DNA from: Rhodothalassiaceae bacterium
GTDB lineage: Bacteria > Pseudomonadota > Alphaproteobacteria > Sphingomonadales > Rhodothalassiaceae
Reading direction: 5' to 3'
DNA length: 64,000 bases
Assembly: GCA_026004935.1 (NCBI GenBank)
Contig: BPKC01000001.1
Span: 248,001-312,000, forward strand
Shown piece after piece: positions 1 through 7,346 of this stretch. The stretch's first letter is position 1, and every line of letters starts with the position of its first letter. The position numbers and the translations under genes are program-made. Under the pieces are notes generated by a model. That model was given only the letters and a program-made list of their open reading frames with translations. It searched no databases and was not told the origin of the DNA.

Positions 1-578
1 GCCCCGTCGATCGCGACAAGCCGCGGGAAGGGAGCCAGATCCACCGCGAAGCGCCGGGCGTTCGCCATCTGCGGCACGAGACAGACGTCGGCCAGCGTCA
101 CCTCTTCACCGAAGCAGCGTTCGGAACTGCCGTACCGGCCGACGAGCGCCTCCAGCGCCGCAAAGCCCCGGTGGATCCACTGCGCATACCAGCGGCCGAT
201 CGCCTCCTCGTCGGCGCCGAAGTCGCGCTTCAGGGTCTTCAGCACCTGCAGATTGTTGAGGGGGTGGATGTCGCAGGCGATGATCTGGGCCATCCGCCGC
301 ACCTGCGCGCGGGCGAAGGGGTCGGCCGGCAGCAACGGCGGCGCGGGATGGGTCTCGTCGAGATATTCGATGATCGCAAGCGACTGGGCAAGGACGCCCT
401 TTTCCGTTTCCAGCGCCGGCACCAGCCCCTGCGGATTGACGGCGCGGTAGCTCTCGCCCTCCTGCTCGCCGCGGCGCAGATGCACGAAGACCGGCTCATA
501 GGCGATCTTCTTGAGATTGAGGGCGATCCGCACCCGGTAGGCGGCCGAAGACCGGAAGTAGGTGTAAAGCCGCAGCAT
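1..578 (-). CDS. maiA: Glutathione-dependent maleylpyruvate/maleylacetoacetate isomerase (zeta-class GST), 3' end cut by window
   Basis: The frame is open from an ATG at 578 to the window edge, giving 192 residues; zeta-class isomerases are about 210, so roughly 20 C-terminal residues are missing. The N-terminus (MLRLYTYFRSSAAYRVRIAL) is the thioredoxin-fold GST start with the family's SSxxxRVRIAL signature. The Cys usually found in SSC is Ala here. Later come NPQGLVPAL and QSLAIIEYLDE, typical glutathione-site segments. The family isomerises maleylacetoacetate or maleylpyruvate to the fumaryl isomer using glutathione. Because a gentisate dioxygenase and a fumarylpyruvate-type hydrolase lie upstream in the same operon, maleylpyruvate is the more likely substrate (inference). 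It starts 15 bases after the stop of the preceding gene and is the last gene of the operon visible here. Confidence 0.85.
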   Translation of the reverse strand, partial: MLRLYTYFRSSAAYRVRIALNLKKIAYEPVFVHLRRGEQEGESYRAVNPQGLVPALETEKGVLAQSLAIIEYLDETHPAPPLLPADPFARAQVRRMAQIIACDIHPLNNLQVLKTLKRDFGADEEAIGRWYAQWIHRGFAALEALVGRYGSSERCFGEEVTLADVCLVPQMANARRFAVDLAPFPRLVAIDG

Positions 579-593
579 GATCCTTTCTCCGCT

Positions 594-2018
594 TCACAGG
601 GGCCGTGCCGGTTTCTCGTCCGCTCCGCCGAGGGACGCCCGGATGCGGCGGTAGCGGGCGAGCAGGCCGGCGGCGGTCGCCATGTCCTCGACCGAATCGA
701 AGGTCAGCACGCCCGCCTGCTCGAGGACCGCGAACCAGGCGGCCTTGTGCTCGAGGGTGCCCATCATCGCATGCATCACGGGCCAGGGCGCCGCCCGGGC
801 TCTTTCGGCGAGACAGGCGACGACCGGCCCGGCGTCCACCATGAAGGGCACGACGTGGATCATCAAGACCGCATCGAACGCCCGGCTGTGGCGAACGGCG
901 GCGTCGAAGCATGCGGCGAAACGGTCCTCGCGCGCATCGGCGAGGATGTCCAGCGGATTGCGGACCGCGCATTCGCCCGGCAGCAGCGCCCGAAGCTCCC
1001 GGGCCATCGCACGGGGAAGCGCGCGAAGCTTGAGCCCCATGAGCGCCGCACGATCGGTGCACAGCACCCCCGGCCCGCCGGAATTCGACAGGATGAGCAC
1101 CCGCTCGCCGATCCCGGGCGGAAAGCGGCCGAAGGCCCGCATCGCGATCTGGAGTTCGCGCAGATCCGCCACCCGGAGAAGACCCGCCCGGGCGGCGAGT
1201 CTGCGGATCGTCCGCTCGTCCGCAAAGGCCGCGCCCGTGTGCGCCGCGGCCGCGCCACGCCCGGGGCGGCGGCGGCCGGGGATCAGCGCCACGACGGGTT
1301 TGCGGCGGGCGGCCCGGCGGGCGGCGCGGATGAAGGCTTCCTCATCCGCCACCGACTCGAAATAGAGCAGGATCGCCGTGGTGGCCGAATCGGCGGCGAG
1401 AAACTCCAGATGCTCGGCGATCCCGAGCTGCAGGGCATTGCCCACCGAGACCACGGTCCCGAGCGGCGCGCTCGTGGCGACCGCATGCGCGATCATTTCC
1501 TCGGCCAGCGCGCCGGACTGGGATACGAAGGCCACGCCGCCGCCGGGCGGCAGGTCCCGGAAGAAGGTCGCCGCCAGCCGCGTCTTCGCGTCCAGACGGA
1601 TGAGACCGCCGCAGTTGGGACCGGCGACGAGCAGCCCGAACCGGCGGGCGAGCTCCGCCAGCGCCTCTTCCCGGGCAACACCCTGCGGCCCGGCTTCGCG
1701 GAAACCCCCGGGCAGGACCAGAAAGTGGCGGTTGCCGAGCCGCGCGGCCGCCTCGACCGCCTCCAGGATGGCATCGGGGCGGATGGCGACGACGACGAGA
1801 TCGACCGGCCCGTCCAGCGCATCGAGGCCCGGCACCGCCGGCAGTCCCTCGATCGCGCCGCCTTTCGGATTGACGGGAACGATCCGTCCCGCATAGCCGG
1901 CCTTGCGCATCATGCGCACCACCGCGCCCCCCGAACTCGTCGGCCGGGCGCTCGCACCGAGAACCGCCACCGAGCGTGGCCGGTAGAGCGGCTCCAGCCG
2001 GTCGCACCCGCCGCTCAT
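594..2018 (-). CDS. NDP-forming acyl-CoA synthetase, alpha-type subunit without ATP-grasp domain
   Basis: The protein has 474 residues. An N-terminal CoA-binding Rossmann domain starts with RSVAVLGASARPTSSGG and continues through VPVNPKGGAIEGLPAVP. A succinyl-CoA-ligase-like domain follows, with VAFVSQSGALAEEMI and GNALQLGIAEHLEFLA. The HTGAAFADE segment holds the His that is phosphorylated in this superfamily. These enzymes interconvert acyl-CoA plus NDP and phosphate with free acid plus NTP. Most bacterial members are about 700-residue fusions that include an ATP-grasp beta part. This one stops at the alpha part, and no beta subunit is visible in the window. Its ATG overlaps the TGA of the FAH gene (ATGA), so the two are translationally coupled. 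The substrate is unknown; an aromatic or dicarboxylic CoA ester fits the context. Confidence 0.75.
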   Translation of the reverse strand: MSGGCDRLEPLYRPRSVAVLGASARPTSSGGAVVRMMRKAGYAGRIVPVNPKGGAIEGLPAVPGLDALDGPVDLVVVAIRPDAILEAVEAAARLGNRHFLVLPGGFREAGPQGVAREEALAELARRFGLLVAGPNCGGLIRLDAKTRLAATFFRDLPPGGGVAFVSQSGALAEEMIAHAVATSAPLGTVVSVGNALQLGIAEHLEFLAADSATTAILLYFESVADEEAFIRAARRAARRKPVVALIPGRRRPGRGAAAAHTGAAFADERTIRRLAARAGLLRVADLRELQIAMRAFGRFPPGIGERVLILSNSGGPGVLCTDRAALMGLKLRALPRAMARELRALLPGECAVRNPLDILADAREDRFAACFDAAVRHSRAFDAVLMIHVVPFMVDAGPVVACLAERARAAPWPVMHAMMGTLEHKAAWFAVLEQAGVLTFDSVEDMATAAGLLARYRRIRASLGGADEKPARPL

Positions 2019-2716
2019 GCCCGCTCGCCAGCTGCCACGATCCGGTGGCGCAGGACGTCCACGCCCTCCACCCCCCCTTCCACGACGTCGCCGGGCAAGA
2101 GCGGCCCGACACCGGCCGGCGTGCCGGTGAACACGAGATCTCCCGGCTTCAGCGTGAACAGGCGCGAGAGATGCATCAGGATCTCCGGCACCGACCAGAT
2201 GAGATCCGCAAGATCCGCCTCCTGGCGCCGCTCGCCGTTGACGGCGAGCCAGATCCGTCCGCGACGCGGGTGACCGATGCGCGCGGCGGGGTGGATCGCG
2301 GTGACCGGCGCGGACATGTCGAAGGCCTTGCCGACCTCCCAGGGGCGGCCCTTCTCGCGCATCGCGAGCTGGAGGTCGCGGCGCGTGAGGTCGTTGCCGA
2401 CGGCATAGCCGAAGACGACCGCTTGCGCTTCTTCGGCCGCAAGGTCCCGCGCGGTCTTCCCGATCGCGACGACGAGCTCGATTTCGTGGTGGAGATTGCG
2501 GGTCGCGGGCGGATAGGGCACGTCCGTTCCGTTCTCGACCACGGCGTCCGCCGGCTTCATGAAGAAGAACGGCGGCTCGCGGTCGGGATCCATCCCCATC
2601 TCGCGCGCATGGGCGGCGTAGTTGCGCCCGACGCAGAAGATCCGCCGCACCGCAAACCGGCGTTCGTCACCGGCTATAGGCAGGCTCGGCACCGCAGGAT
2701 CGAACAGAAAGGCCAT
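2015..2716 (-). CDS. Fumarylacetoacetate hydrolase family protein, probable fumarylpyruvate hydrolase
   Basis: Read from the ATG at 2716 (MAFLFDPAVPSLP), the protein has 233 residues, the usual size of single-domain FAH proteins. An upstream in-frame ATG at 2737 would add seven residues and is less likely. IFCVGRNYAAHAREMG, PPFFFMKPADAVV and HHEIELVVAIGK match fumarylpyruvate hydrolases closely. The E-I-E pair and the Asp of GNDLTRRDLQ are the metal ligands of the family. The reaction is hydrolysis of fumarylpyruvate to fumarate and pyruvate, the last step of the gentisate pathway. The gentisate dioxygenase two genes upstream and the isomerase two genes downstream support this assignment. The stop overlaps the next start by four bases. 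Confidence 0.88.
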   Translation of the reverse strand: MAFLFDPAVPSLPIAGDERRFAVRRIFCVGRNYAAHAREMGMDPDREPPFFFMKPADAVVENGTDVPYPPATRNLHHEIELVVAIGKTARDLAAEEAQAVVFGYAVGNDLTRRDLQLAMREKGRPWEVGKAFDMSAPVTAIHPAARIGHPRRGRIWLAVNGERRQEADLADLIWSVPEILMHLSRLFTLKPGDLVFTGTPAGVGPLLPGDVVEGGVEGVDVLRHRIVAAGERA

Positions 2717-2750
2717 GTCGTGTTCTCCTCCTTCCACCGCCAGCGCCGGC

Positions 2751-3314
2751 TCACAGCACCGACAGGCTCTCGCCGTCGCTCACGAGGGGCCAGCGGCCGG
2801 CGAGAAACAGACGGAATTTCGCCGCGAAGGGGTGATCCGGGAGCGCGCCTGCCAGCCGGCGCCGATATTCCTGCACGATGCACCGCGCGGCGGCACCAGC
2901 AGCCACCTTCGCCAGTGCCGGATCGGGAGCCCGCAGGCGCAGAAAAGCGCGCGCGGCCGCCCCTTCGAGCGGCTCCAGCATCGCCGGGATGAGCCGCTCT
3001 TGGGCCTGGAGCACGGTCTCCTCGCGATGCGCGGCCGTCACCGCCGCCCTGAGACGGGCCCCAAGCTCTTCCTCCGTGCGCCACCACTGCGCGGCGCCGG
3101 GATCGGTGATCCGCTCCAGCGCGGATGCCGGATCGGGCAGCCAGATGACCCGGGCCGAAGCGCCGACCAGGCCGACAGCCAGGCGCAGGGCCTCCTGCTC
3201 TTCCGACGGGGCCGGCGGCTCACCGAGGGCGGCAAACCAGGCGCCAGCCTCAACCTCGCGGCCCAGAAGCCCGGCGCACCCGGCCGGTGACGGAGGGGCG
3301 GCAATCCGACTCAT
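2751..3314 (-). CDS. Protein of unknown function inside the gentisate operon
   Basis: I do not recognise this 187-residue protein. The ATG at 3314 overlaps the TGA of gentisate dioxygenase (ATGA), which argues for this start rather than the upstream one at 3344, and for real, coupled translation. It is Ala-rich and mostly predicted helical. Features worth noting are WFAALGEPP near residue 27, a conserved-looking SARVIWLPDP, QWWRTEEELGARL and IVQEYRRRLAGALPDHPFAAKFRLFL near the end. No signal peptide, membrane segment, Cys motif or nucleotide-binding loop is visible. Its place between the ring-cleavage and hydrolase genes suggests an accessory role in this pathway, but the sequence itself gives no function. 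Confidence 0.7.
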   Translation of the reverse strand: MSRIAAPPSPAGCAGLLGREVEAGAWFAALGEPPAPSEEQEALRLAVGLVGASARVIWLPDPASALERITDPGAAQWWRTEEELGARLRAAVTAAHREETVLQAQERLIPAMLEPLEGAAARAFLRLRAPDPALAKVAAGAAARCIVQEYRRRLAGALPDHPFAAKFRLFLAGRWPLVSDGESLSVL

Positions 3315-4384
3315 CCCTCCTCCTCGAGGCGTTCCTCGCGCCACAGCCCAAGCGCCTCCTGCACCGGCCGGTCGGAGTAGGAGAACAGCACGAGGTCTTC
3401 GGCGGCTTCCAGCCGATGAATCGTCCAGTTGGGCACCACGAAGATGTCGTTCGGGCCGAAGTCGAGCCTGGTGCCGTCCTCAAGAATGCAGAAGCCGCGG
3501 CCCTCCACCGCCACGAAGACGCGCCCGTCGGTGGCTCTGAGCGGGCGCGTGGCAAAGCCGGCCGGCAGGAACTGCAGGCAGGGACCGATGGTCGCCATCG
3601 GCCAGCCGCCGGTGCCCGGGTGGGCGTAGCGCATCTTGCAGCCCGTCCAGGGATCAGGCGGGCCGTTCGCCGCCGCCGCAAGCAGCGCCTGCCGGGAGCG
3701 CGCGTAGCGGTAGTTGAAGACGGGCGAGGCGCCGGCCGGCGCCGCCCGGTAGCCGTCGGGCAGCAGGCCCTCGCCATAGCGCATCGGCGAATCCTCCTCG
3801 GGCCGCGACAGCGGCTGGCGGTCTTCCTGCCAATGCTCCGCGAAGCCGAGGTCGAGATCGGCGATCAGCGGAATGTCGAGGCCGTCGAGCCAGATCATCG
3901 GCCGATCCGTCTCGTTGCCGTGATCGTGCCAGGTCCAGGTCGGGGTGAGCACGAGGTCGCCGCGGCTCATGCGCGTGCGCTCGCCATCGACCGCCGTGAA
4001 GGCGCCTTCGCCCTCCAGCACGAAACGCAGCGCCGACTGGGTATGCCGGTGGGCGGGGGCGACATCGCCGGGCAGCACGAGCTGGACGGCGGCATAGAGC
4101 GTCGCCGTGATGCGGGCCTCGCCGGGCCGCGCCGGGTTTTCGAGGATGAGCGCGCGTCGCTCGGCCTCTTTCGCCGTGATGAGCTCACCGGCCTCCAGGA
4201 TCGCCTCACGCAGCTCGTCGTAGCGCCAGAGCGCCGGCACCAGCCGGCGGTGGGGGACGAGCGGCACGAGATGACGGAATTCCGTCCACAGCGGCCGGAT
4301 CGAGCGGGCGGCCAGCCGATCGTAGAATGCCTCGCGCCGGCGGGCGAGGTCGGGGGGGACCGCGGTCTGTTGCTCGGCACACAT
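3311..4384 (-). CDS. Gentisate 1,2-dioxygenase
   Basis: This 357-residue bicupin protein has the normal length for the family. The first cupin carries APAHRHTQSALRF with H112 and H114, then PTWTWHDHGN with H153/H155, which are the Fe(II) ligands of gentisate dioxygenases. The N-terminal LWTEFRHLVP and the stretch PMIWLDGLDIPL are also typical. The C-terminal cupin (around 240-340) keeps GFATRPLRATDGRVF and VPNWTIHRLEA. The enzyme opens the gentisate ring between the carboxyl- and hydroxyl-bearing carbons to give maleylpyruvate. A strong ribosome-binding site (AAGGAGGTG) lies about eight bases before the ATG at 4384. It follows the oxygenase gene after 27 bases and overlaps the next gene. Confidence 0.93.
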   Translation of the reverse strand: MCAEQQTAVPPDLARRREAFYDRLAARSIRPLWTEFRHLVPLVPHRRLVPALWRYDELREAILEAGELITAKEAERRALILENPARPGEARITATLYAAVQLVLPGDVAPAHRHTQSALRFVLEGEGAFTAVDGERTRMSRGDLVLTPTWTWHDHGNETDRPMIWLDGLDIPLIADLDLGFAEHWQEDRQPLSRPEEDSPMRYGEGLLPDGYRAAPAGASPVFNYRYARSRQALLAAAANGPPDPWTGCKMRYAHPGTGGWPMATIGPCLQFLPAGFATRPLRATDGRVFVAVEGRGFCILEDGTRLDFGPNDIFVVPNWTIHRLEAAEDLVLFSYSDRPVQEALGLWREERLEEEG

Positions 4385-4411
4385 GCCTGCACCTCCTTTC
4401 CGCCGGCCGCC

Positions 4412-5137
4412 TCATGCGGAACCGGCCGCCTGGCCGGCCGGCAGCTCCGGCAGGGTCAGCCCCAGCTCCGCGACCAGCAGCCGCGCGCGCTTGATGTAGT
4501 CGGCCCGCATCTCCTCGTTGCGCCTGAGCTTGATCCGCCATTTGCGGAACAGCGCGTTGTTGGGCGAATTGTCGCGCCCGAAGAAGGCCGGCAGCAGCGG
4601 GAAATAGGCATCGATCGCCGCCTGGACGGCCCGCCGGCCCTCCTCGGTGCGCACCAGCTCGGCCGAGAAACGCTTGCCGAAATCCGCATGGAAACGCTCC
4701 TCGGGCATCGTGGCGCGCGCGAGATTGCGCAGGGGGTGGAAGGAGCAGTGGAGCAGATCCTCCACCTGCAGGATCTCGGCAAGATCGGCCAGCAGCTTGA
4801 TGACGCAGAAGTCCGCCCAGGTCTTCATCGGAAAGGAGAAGATGCTCAGCGGCTTCTTGGGGCCGCCGGGCAGCAGCTCCTCTTCCGGGATGCCGATCTT
4901 TTCGCCCAGCTCGCGGAAGCGCACATGGTGGCCGTATTCCTCCATCGCCACCCGGCATGTGAGCCATTTGGCATAAGGCGTGGGCGCGAGCGCGATCGCC
5001 GGCTCGTCGAAGACCTGGGCGCCATAGAGCTCGTTGACCGAATGGCTGCGCACGACCTTGCGCACCGCTTCCTGGTATTCGGCGGGCTGGTCGAAGAATT
5101 CCTCGATCGTGCGCACCTCCGGGACCGTCTGGTTCAT
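4412..5137 (-). CDS. Single-subunit Paa-type (PaaA/PaaC family) diiron oxygenase
   Basis: The protein has 241 residues in the ferritin-like phenylacetyl-CoA epoxidase superfamily. Both halves of a diiron site can be seen: E36 in NELYGAQ, then E67-x-x-H70 in MEEYGHH, an acidic helix with D118/E121/E126, and E147-x-x-H150 in PEERFHADFG. PaaA is about 310 residues and works with PaaB, PaaC, PaaD and PaaE; none of those partners is encoded here. BoxB, the benzoyl-CoA epoxidase, is about twice this length. The neighbouring ferredoxin reductase could supply electrons. Context suggests oxygenation of an aromatic CoA ester on the way to gentisate or gentisyl-CoA (inference). Start at the ATG 5137, 15 bases after the SDR stop. 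Confidence 0.82.
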   Translation of the reverse strand: MNQTVPEVRTIEEFFDQPAEYQEAVRKVVRSHSVNELYGAQVFDEPAIALAPTPYAKWLTCRVAMEEYGHHVRFRELGEKIGIPEEELLPGGPKKPLSIFSFPMKTWADFCVIKLLADLAEILQVEDLLHCSFHPLRNLARATMPEERFHADFGKRFSAELVRTEEGRRAVQAAIDAYFPLLPAFFGRDNSPNNALFRKWRIKLRRNEEMRADYIKRARLLVAELGLTLPELPAGQAAGSA

Positions 5138-5152
5138 CGGCTCACTCCTTGG

Positions 5153-6106
5153 TCAGATGAGAGGATCGAGATTGAAGGCCTCCAGATCACTCGCAAGATC
5201 GGTCCAGCGGCCGGCGAATGCCGCCCGCGCGGCCCGGTCCACGCTCTCCTCGTCGGCCGTGCGCCCGACGATCGCCTCGGCCACGGGGCGCGGCTGGCTC
5301 ATGAGAAACACGCGCCGGCCGCGCACGCCGACCAGCTGGCCCGTGATCCCGCGCGCAAATGGCGAGACCAGCCAGGCCGCAACCGGGGCCACGGTCTCCG
5401 GCGGAATCGTGAGCGCCCGCGCGCGGTAGCTTTCCAGCAGCGGATTGACGGGAGGGATCGCCTCGGTCACCCGGGTGGCCGCAAAGGGCATGAGCGCGTT
5501 GACGCGGATGCCAAAGCGCCGGAATTCCAGCGCGCCGACCCGCGTCAGCGCCATCAGCCCCGCCTTGGCCGCGGCATAGGCCGCAACCCCGACATTGCCA
5601 TAGAAGGCGGCCGAGGAGACGAGATTGAGCACGGCGGGCTCGCGACCGCTTGCGTCTTCGGCTTCCGCCGCGCGCCGCAGCAGCGGCAGACCGGCACGCA
5701 TCACGACAAGCCCGCCGGCGAGATTGACCCGCAGAACCTCGGCGAAGTCTTCCGGCGCGATCTTCGCGATCAGGGCATCGCGCATGATCGCGGCGGCGTG
5801 GATCAGGATGTCGAGGCGGCCGTGTTCCGTCGCGATCCGGTCCATCACCGCTGCGACGGCCTGCGCATCGCCGACATCCGCATCGACGACCATCGCTTGG
5901 TCGCCGAGCGCATCGGCGGCCGCGGCCGGAGCCTGCGCGTCCCGCTCGCGCCCGTCGATGCTCGCGCCATTGTCCATGACGACGACCCGCGCGCCGCGGC
6001 CGGCCAGATGCCGCGCGAGCGCAAGGCCGATGCCGCGCGCCCCGCCGGTGATCAGCGCCACCCGGTCCGCAAAAAGGGTGGATGCCGCTTCTGCCGCAAC
6101 GCCCAT
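5153..6106 (-). CDS. Short-chain dehydrogenase/reductase (SDR) of the aromatic cluster
   Basis: This 317-residue SDR is longer than the usual 250. The Rossmann loop VALITGGARGIGLALARHLA lies near residues 17-36, followed by VVVMDNGASIDGRERD, a segment like that of multifunctional-enzyme-type hydroxyacyl-CoA dehydrogenases. The catalytic set is present as LNLVSSAAFYG and YAAAKAG (Ser, Tyr-x-x-x-Lys). A C-terminal extension of about 60 residues follows the usual GQLVGVRG end. The ATG at 6106 overlaps the preceding TGA by one base (TGATG); a GTG codon directly upstream at 6109 is the alternative. It probably oxidises or reduces an alcohol or dihydrodiol intermediate, possibly a CoA ester, but the substrate cannot be read from the sequence. 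Confidence 0.82.
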   Translation of the reverse strand: MGVAAEAASTLFADRVALITGGARGIGLALARHLAGRGARVVVMDNGASIDGRERDAQAPAAAADALGDQAMVVDADVGDAQAVAAVMDRIATEHGRLDILIHAAAIMRDALIAKIAPEDFAEVLRVNLAGGLVVMRAGLPLLRRAAEAEDASGREPAVLNLVSSAAFYGNVGVAAYAAAKAGLMALTRVGALEFRRFGIRVNALMPFAATRVTEAIPPVNPLLESYRARALTIPPETVAPVAAWLVSPFARGITGQLVGVRGRRVFLMSQPRPVAEAIVGRTADEESVDRAARAAFAGRWTDLASDLEAFNLDPLI

Positions 6107-7140
6107 CACAGGCCTCCCGCCATCGGAAAAAGGCTGCCGGCCTCGTCGCTTCCTGCCGGGGTGAAGGGATCGGCATGAATGTCGGCTGCCGCCATGCCGC
6201 GGTCGAGCATCAGCAGGCGTGCGGCTTCCACCATCGGCGGCGGGCCGGCGAGATGGGCGATGTGCCCCGACATGTCCGGCAGGTCGGCCGCCACCGCCTC
6301 GCTCACGAGACCATGCCGGAAGCCGGGCGCCCGCTCCTTACTGAGCACCGGCACGAATCGCAGCTGCGGATGGCGCGCGGCAAGAGCCTCCAGCTCGTCG
6401 CAGGCGAACAGGTCGGCCCGCCGGCGGACGCCGAAGTAGAGATGCACGGCTTGCGGCCAGTCGAGCGCCAGCGCCCGCTCGGCGATCGCCTTCATCGGTG
6501 CGATCCCCGTGCCCCCCGCCACCAGCACCAGCGGCCGGCGGTCCTGCTCGCGCAGATAGGCGGTCCCGAAGGGACCCTCGACGAGCACGTGATCGCCGGG
6601 GGCCAGCCCCGCGCGAATGGCCTCGGCCGCCCGGCCGCCGGGCAGCAGGCGGATGTAGAAGACGAGCTCGTCATCCTCCGGCTGGCCGGCCATCGAGAAA
6701 TCCCGCGGCGGCGCGCCGGGCAGGGTTACCCGCGCATACTGGCCGGGCGAAAACAGAAAGGGGCCGCCTTCCAGAATCGTCAGCCGCAGCACGCAGACGT
6801 CCGGCGTCACCAGCTCGGCCGCGGTGACGGCGGTCGTCAGCAGCCGGTGGGGATGCATGACCAGCTCCTCGGCCACGAGCGGCGCGATGGCGCAGTCCGA
6901 CCAGGGTACCGCCCGGCAGGCGAGGATGAGGCCTTTCGCGCGCTCGTCGTCACCGAGCGCGAAGGGTGAATAGGGCGCCATCTCCACCTCGCCTTCGACC
7001 AGCCGGCACTTGCAGCTGCCGCAGTTTCCCGCCCGGCAGCTGTGGGCGAGCATGACCTCCTGGCGCCGGGCGGCGTCCAGAATGGTCTCGCCCGGCTCCA
7101 CCGTGATCTCGCGCTCCTCACCGATCCGCACGCGATACAT
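6106..7140 (-). CDS. 2Fe-2S ferredoxin-FAD/NAD(P) reductase, oxygenase electron-transfer component
   Basis: The protein has 344 residues from the ATG at 7140 (MYRVRIGEE); an in-frame extension to 7296 is rejected because it would cross the promoter. The N-terminus is a plant-type ferredoxin with C35-x4-C40-x2-C43 and C75. An FNR-like flavin domain follows (FSPGQYARVTLPG, RDFSMAGQP), then an NAD(P) domain (LVLVAGGTGIAPMKAIAE, VHLYFGVR, LAGPPPMVEAA). Domain order matches reductases of the BenC/XylA type. It should pass electrons from NAD(P)H to the Paa-type diiron oxygenase two genes downstream. It is the first gene of the operon, read from the promoter at 7268-7296. Confidence 0.9.
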   Translation of the reverse strand: MYRVRIGEEREITVEPGETILDAARRQEVMLAHSCRAGNCGSCKCRLVEGEVEMAPYSPFALGDDERAKGLILACRAVPWSDCAIAPLVAEELVMHPHRLLTTAVTAAELVTPDVCVLRLTILEGGPFLFSPGQYARVTLPGAPPRDFSMAGQPEDDELVFYIRLLPGGRAAEAIRAGLAPGDHVLVEGPFGTAYLREQDRRPLVLVAGGTGIAPMKAIAERALALDWPQAVHLYFGVRRRADLFACDELEALAARHPQLRFVPVLSKERAPGFRHGLVSEAVAADLPDMSGHIAHLAGPPPMVEAARLLMLDRGMAAADIHADPFTPAGSDEAGSLFPMAGGL

Positions 7141-7267
7141 GCCGCACGCACCCGTCCGCTGGTTCGGGCCGCTCCGTCCCGCCGGCATGAGGCCGACCGC
7201 AGAGGTCCGGCCGCGCTCGGCGCAACGGGAAACGCCCACGCCGTCTTCTCCCGCGCTTGTGCACATG

Positions 7268-7296
7268 AGGATAGCGTGATATTGTAAGGCTGTCAA
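7268..7296 (-). promoter_or_regulatory. Sigma70-type promoter of the gentisate operon
   Basis: Read on the minus strand, TTGACA (7296-7291) is followed by exactly 17 bases and TATCCT (7273-7268). It points into the ferredoxin reductase gene, whose ATG is at 7140. The -35 box lies inside the inverted repeat 7279-7303, so a protein bound there would block polymerase. Confidence 0.6.
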
Positions 7297-7303
7297 ACAA
7301 TAT
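7279..7303. promoter_or_regulatory. Inverted-repeat operator (ATATTGT-N11-ACAATAT), copy 1
   Basis: ATATTGT (7279-7285) and ACAATAT (7297-7303) are perfect inverted repeats. The core ATTGT-N11-ACAAT is found with identical spacing at 10785-10805, next to the marR gene. It covers the -35 box of the minus-strand operon and lies 44 bases before the chosen start of the divergent ThDP gene. MarR-family regulators commonly bind such sites. A possible plus-strand promoter (TTGTGC 7257-7262, 17 bases, TATTGT 7280-7285) also overlaps it. Confidence 0.65.
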
Positions 7304-7346
7304 GGCGTCGTGCCGCAAGAGCCCGGCGGAGGGATGGAGAGGGGTG

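Noticed and set aside
171-2273. 700-codon plus-strand open frame opposite the acyl-CoA synthetase and FAH genes
   Set aside because: GC-rich antisense shadow; composition is Arg/Gly/Pro-rich with no motifs, while the minus strand carries clear families and coupled stops and starts.
3287-6178. 963-codon plus-strand open frame
   Set aside because: Lies opposite gentisate dioxygenase, the oxygenase and the SDR, all with conserved motifs; it has no ribosome-binding site or domain.
7302-7346. ATG at 7302 as start of the ThDP enzyme
   Set aside because: It lies inside the operator and lacks a ribosome-binding site; ATG 7347 has one and fits the family N-terminus.
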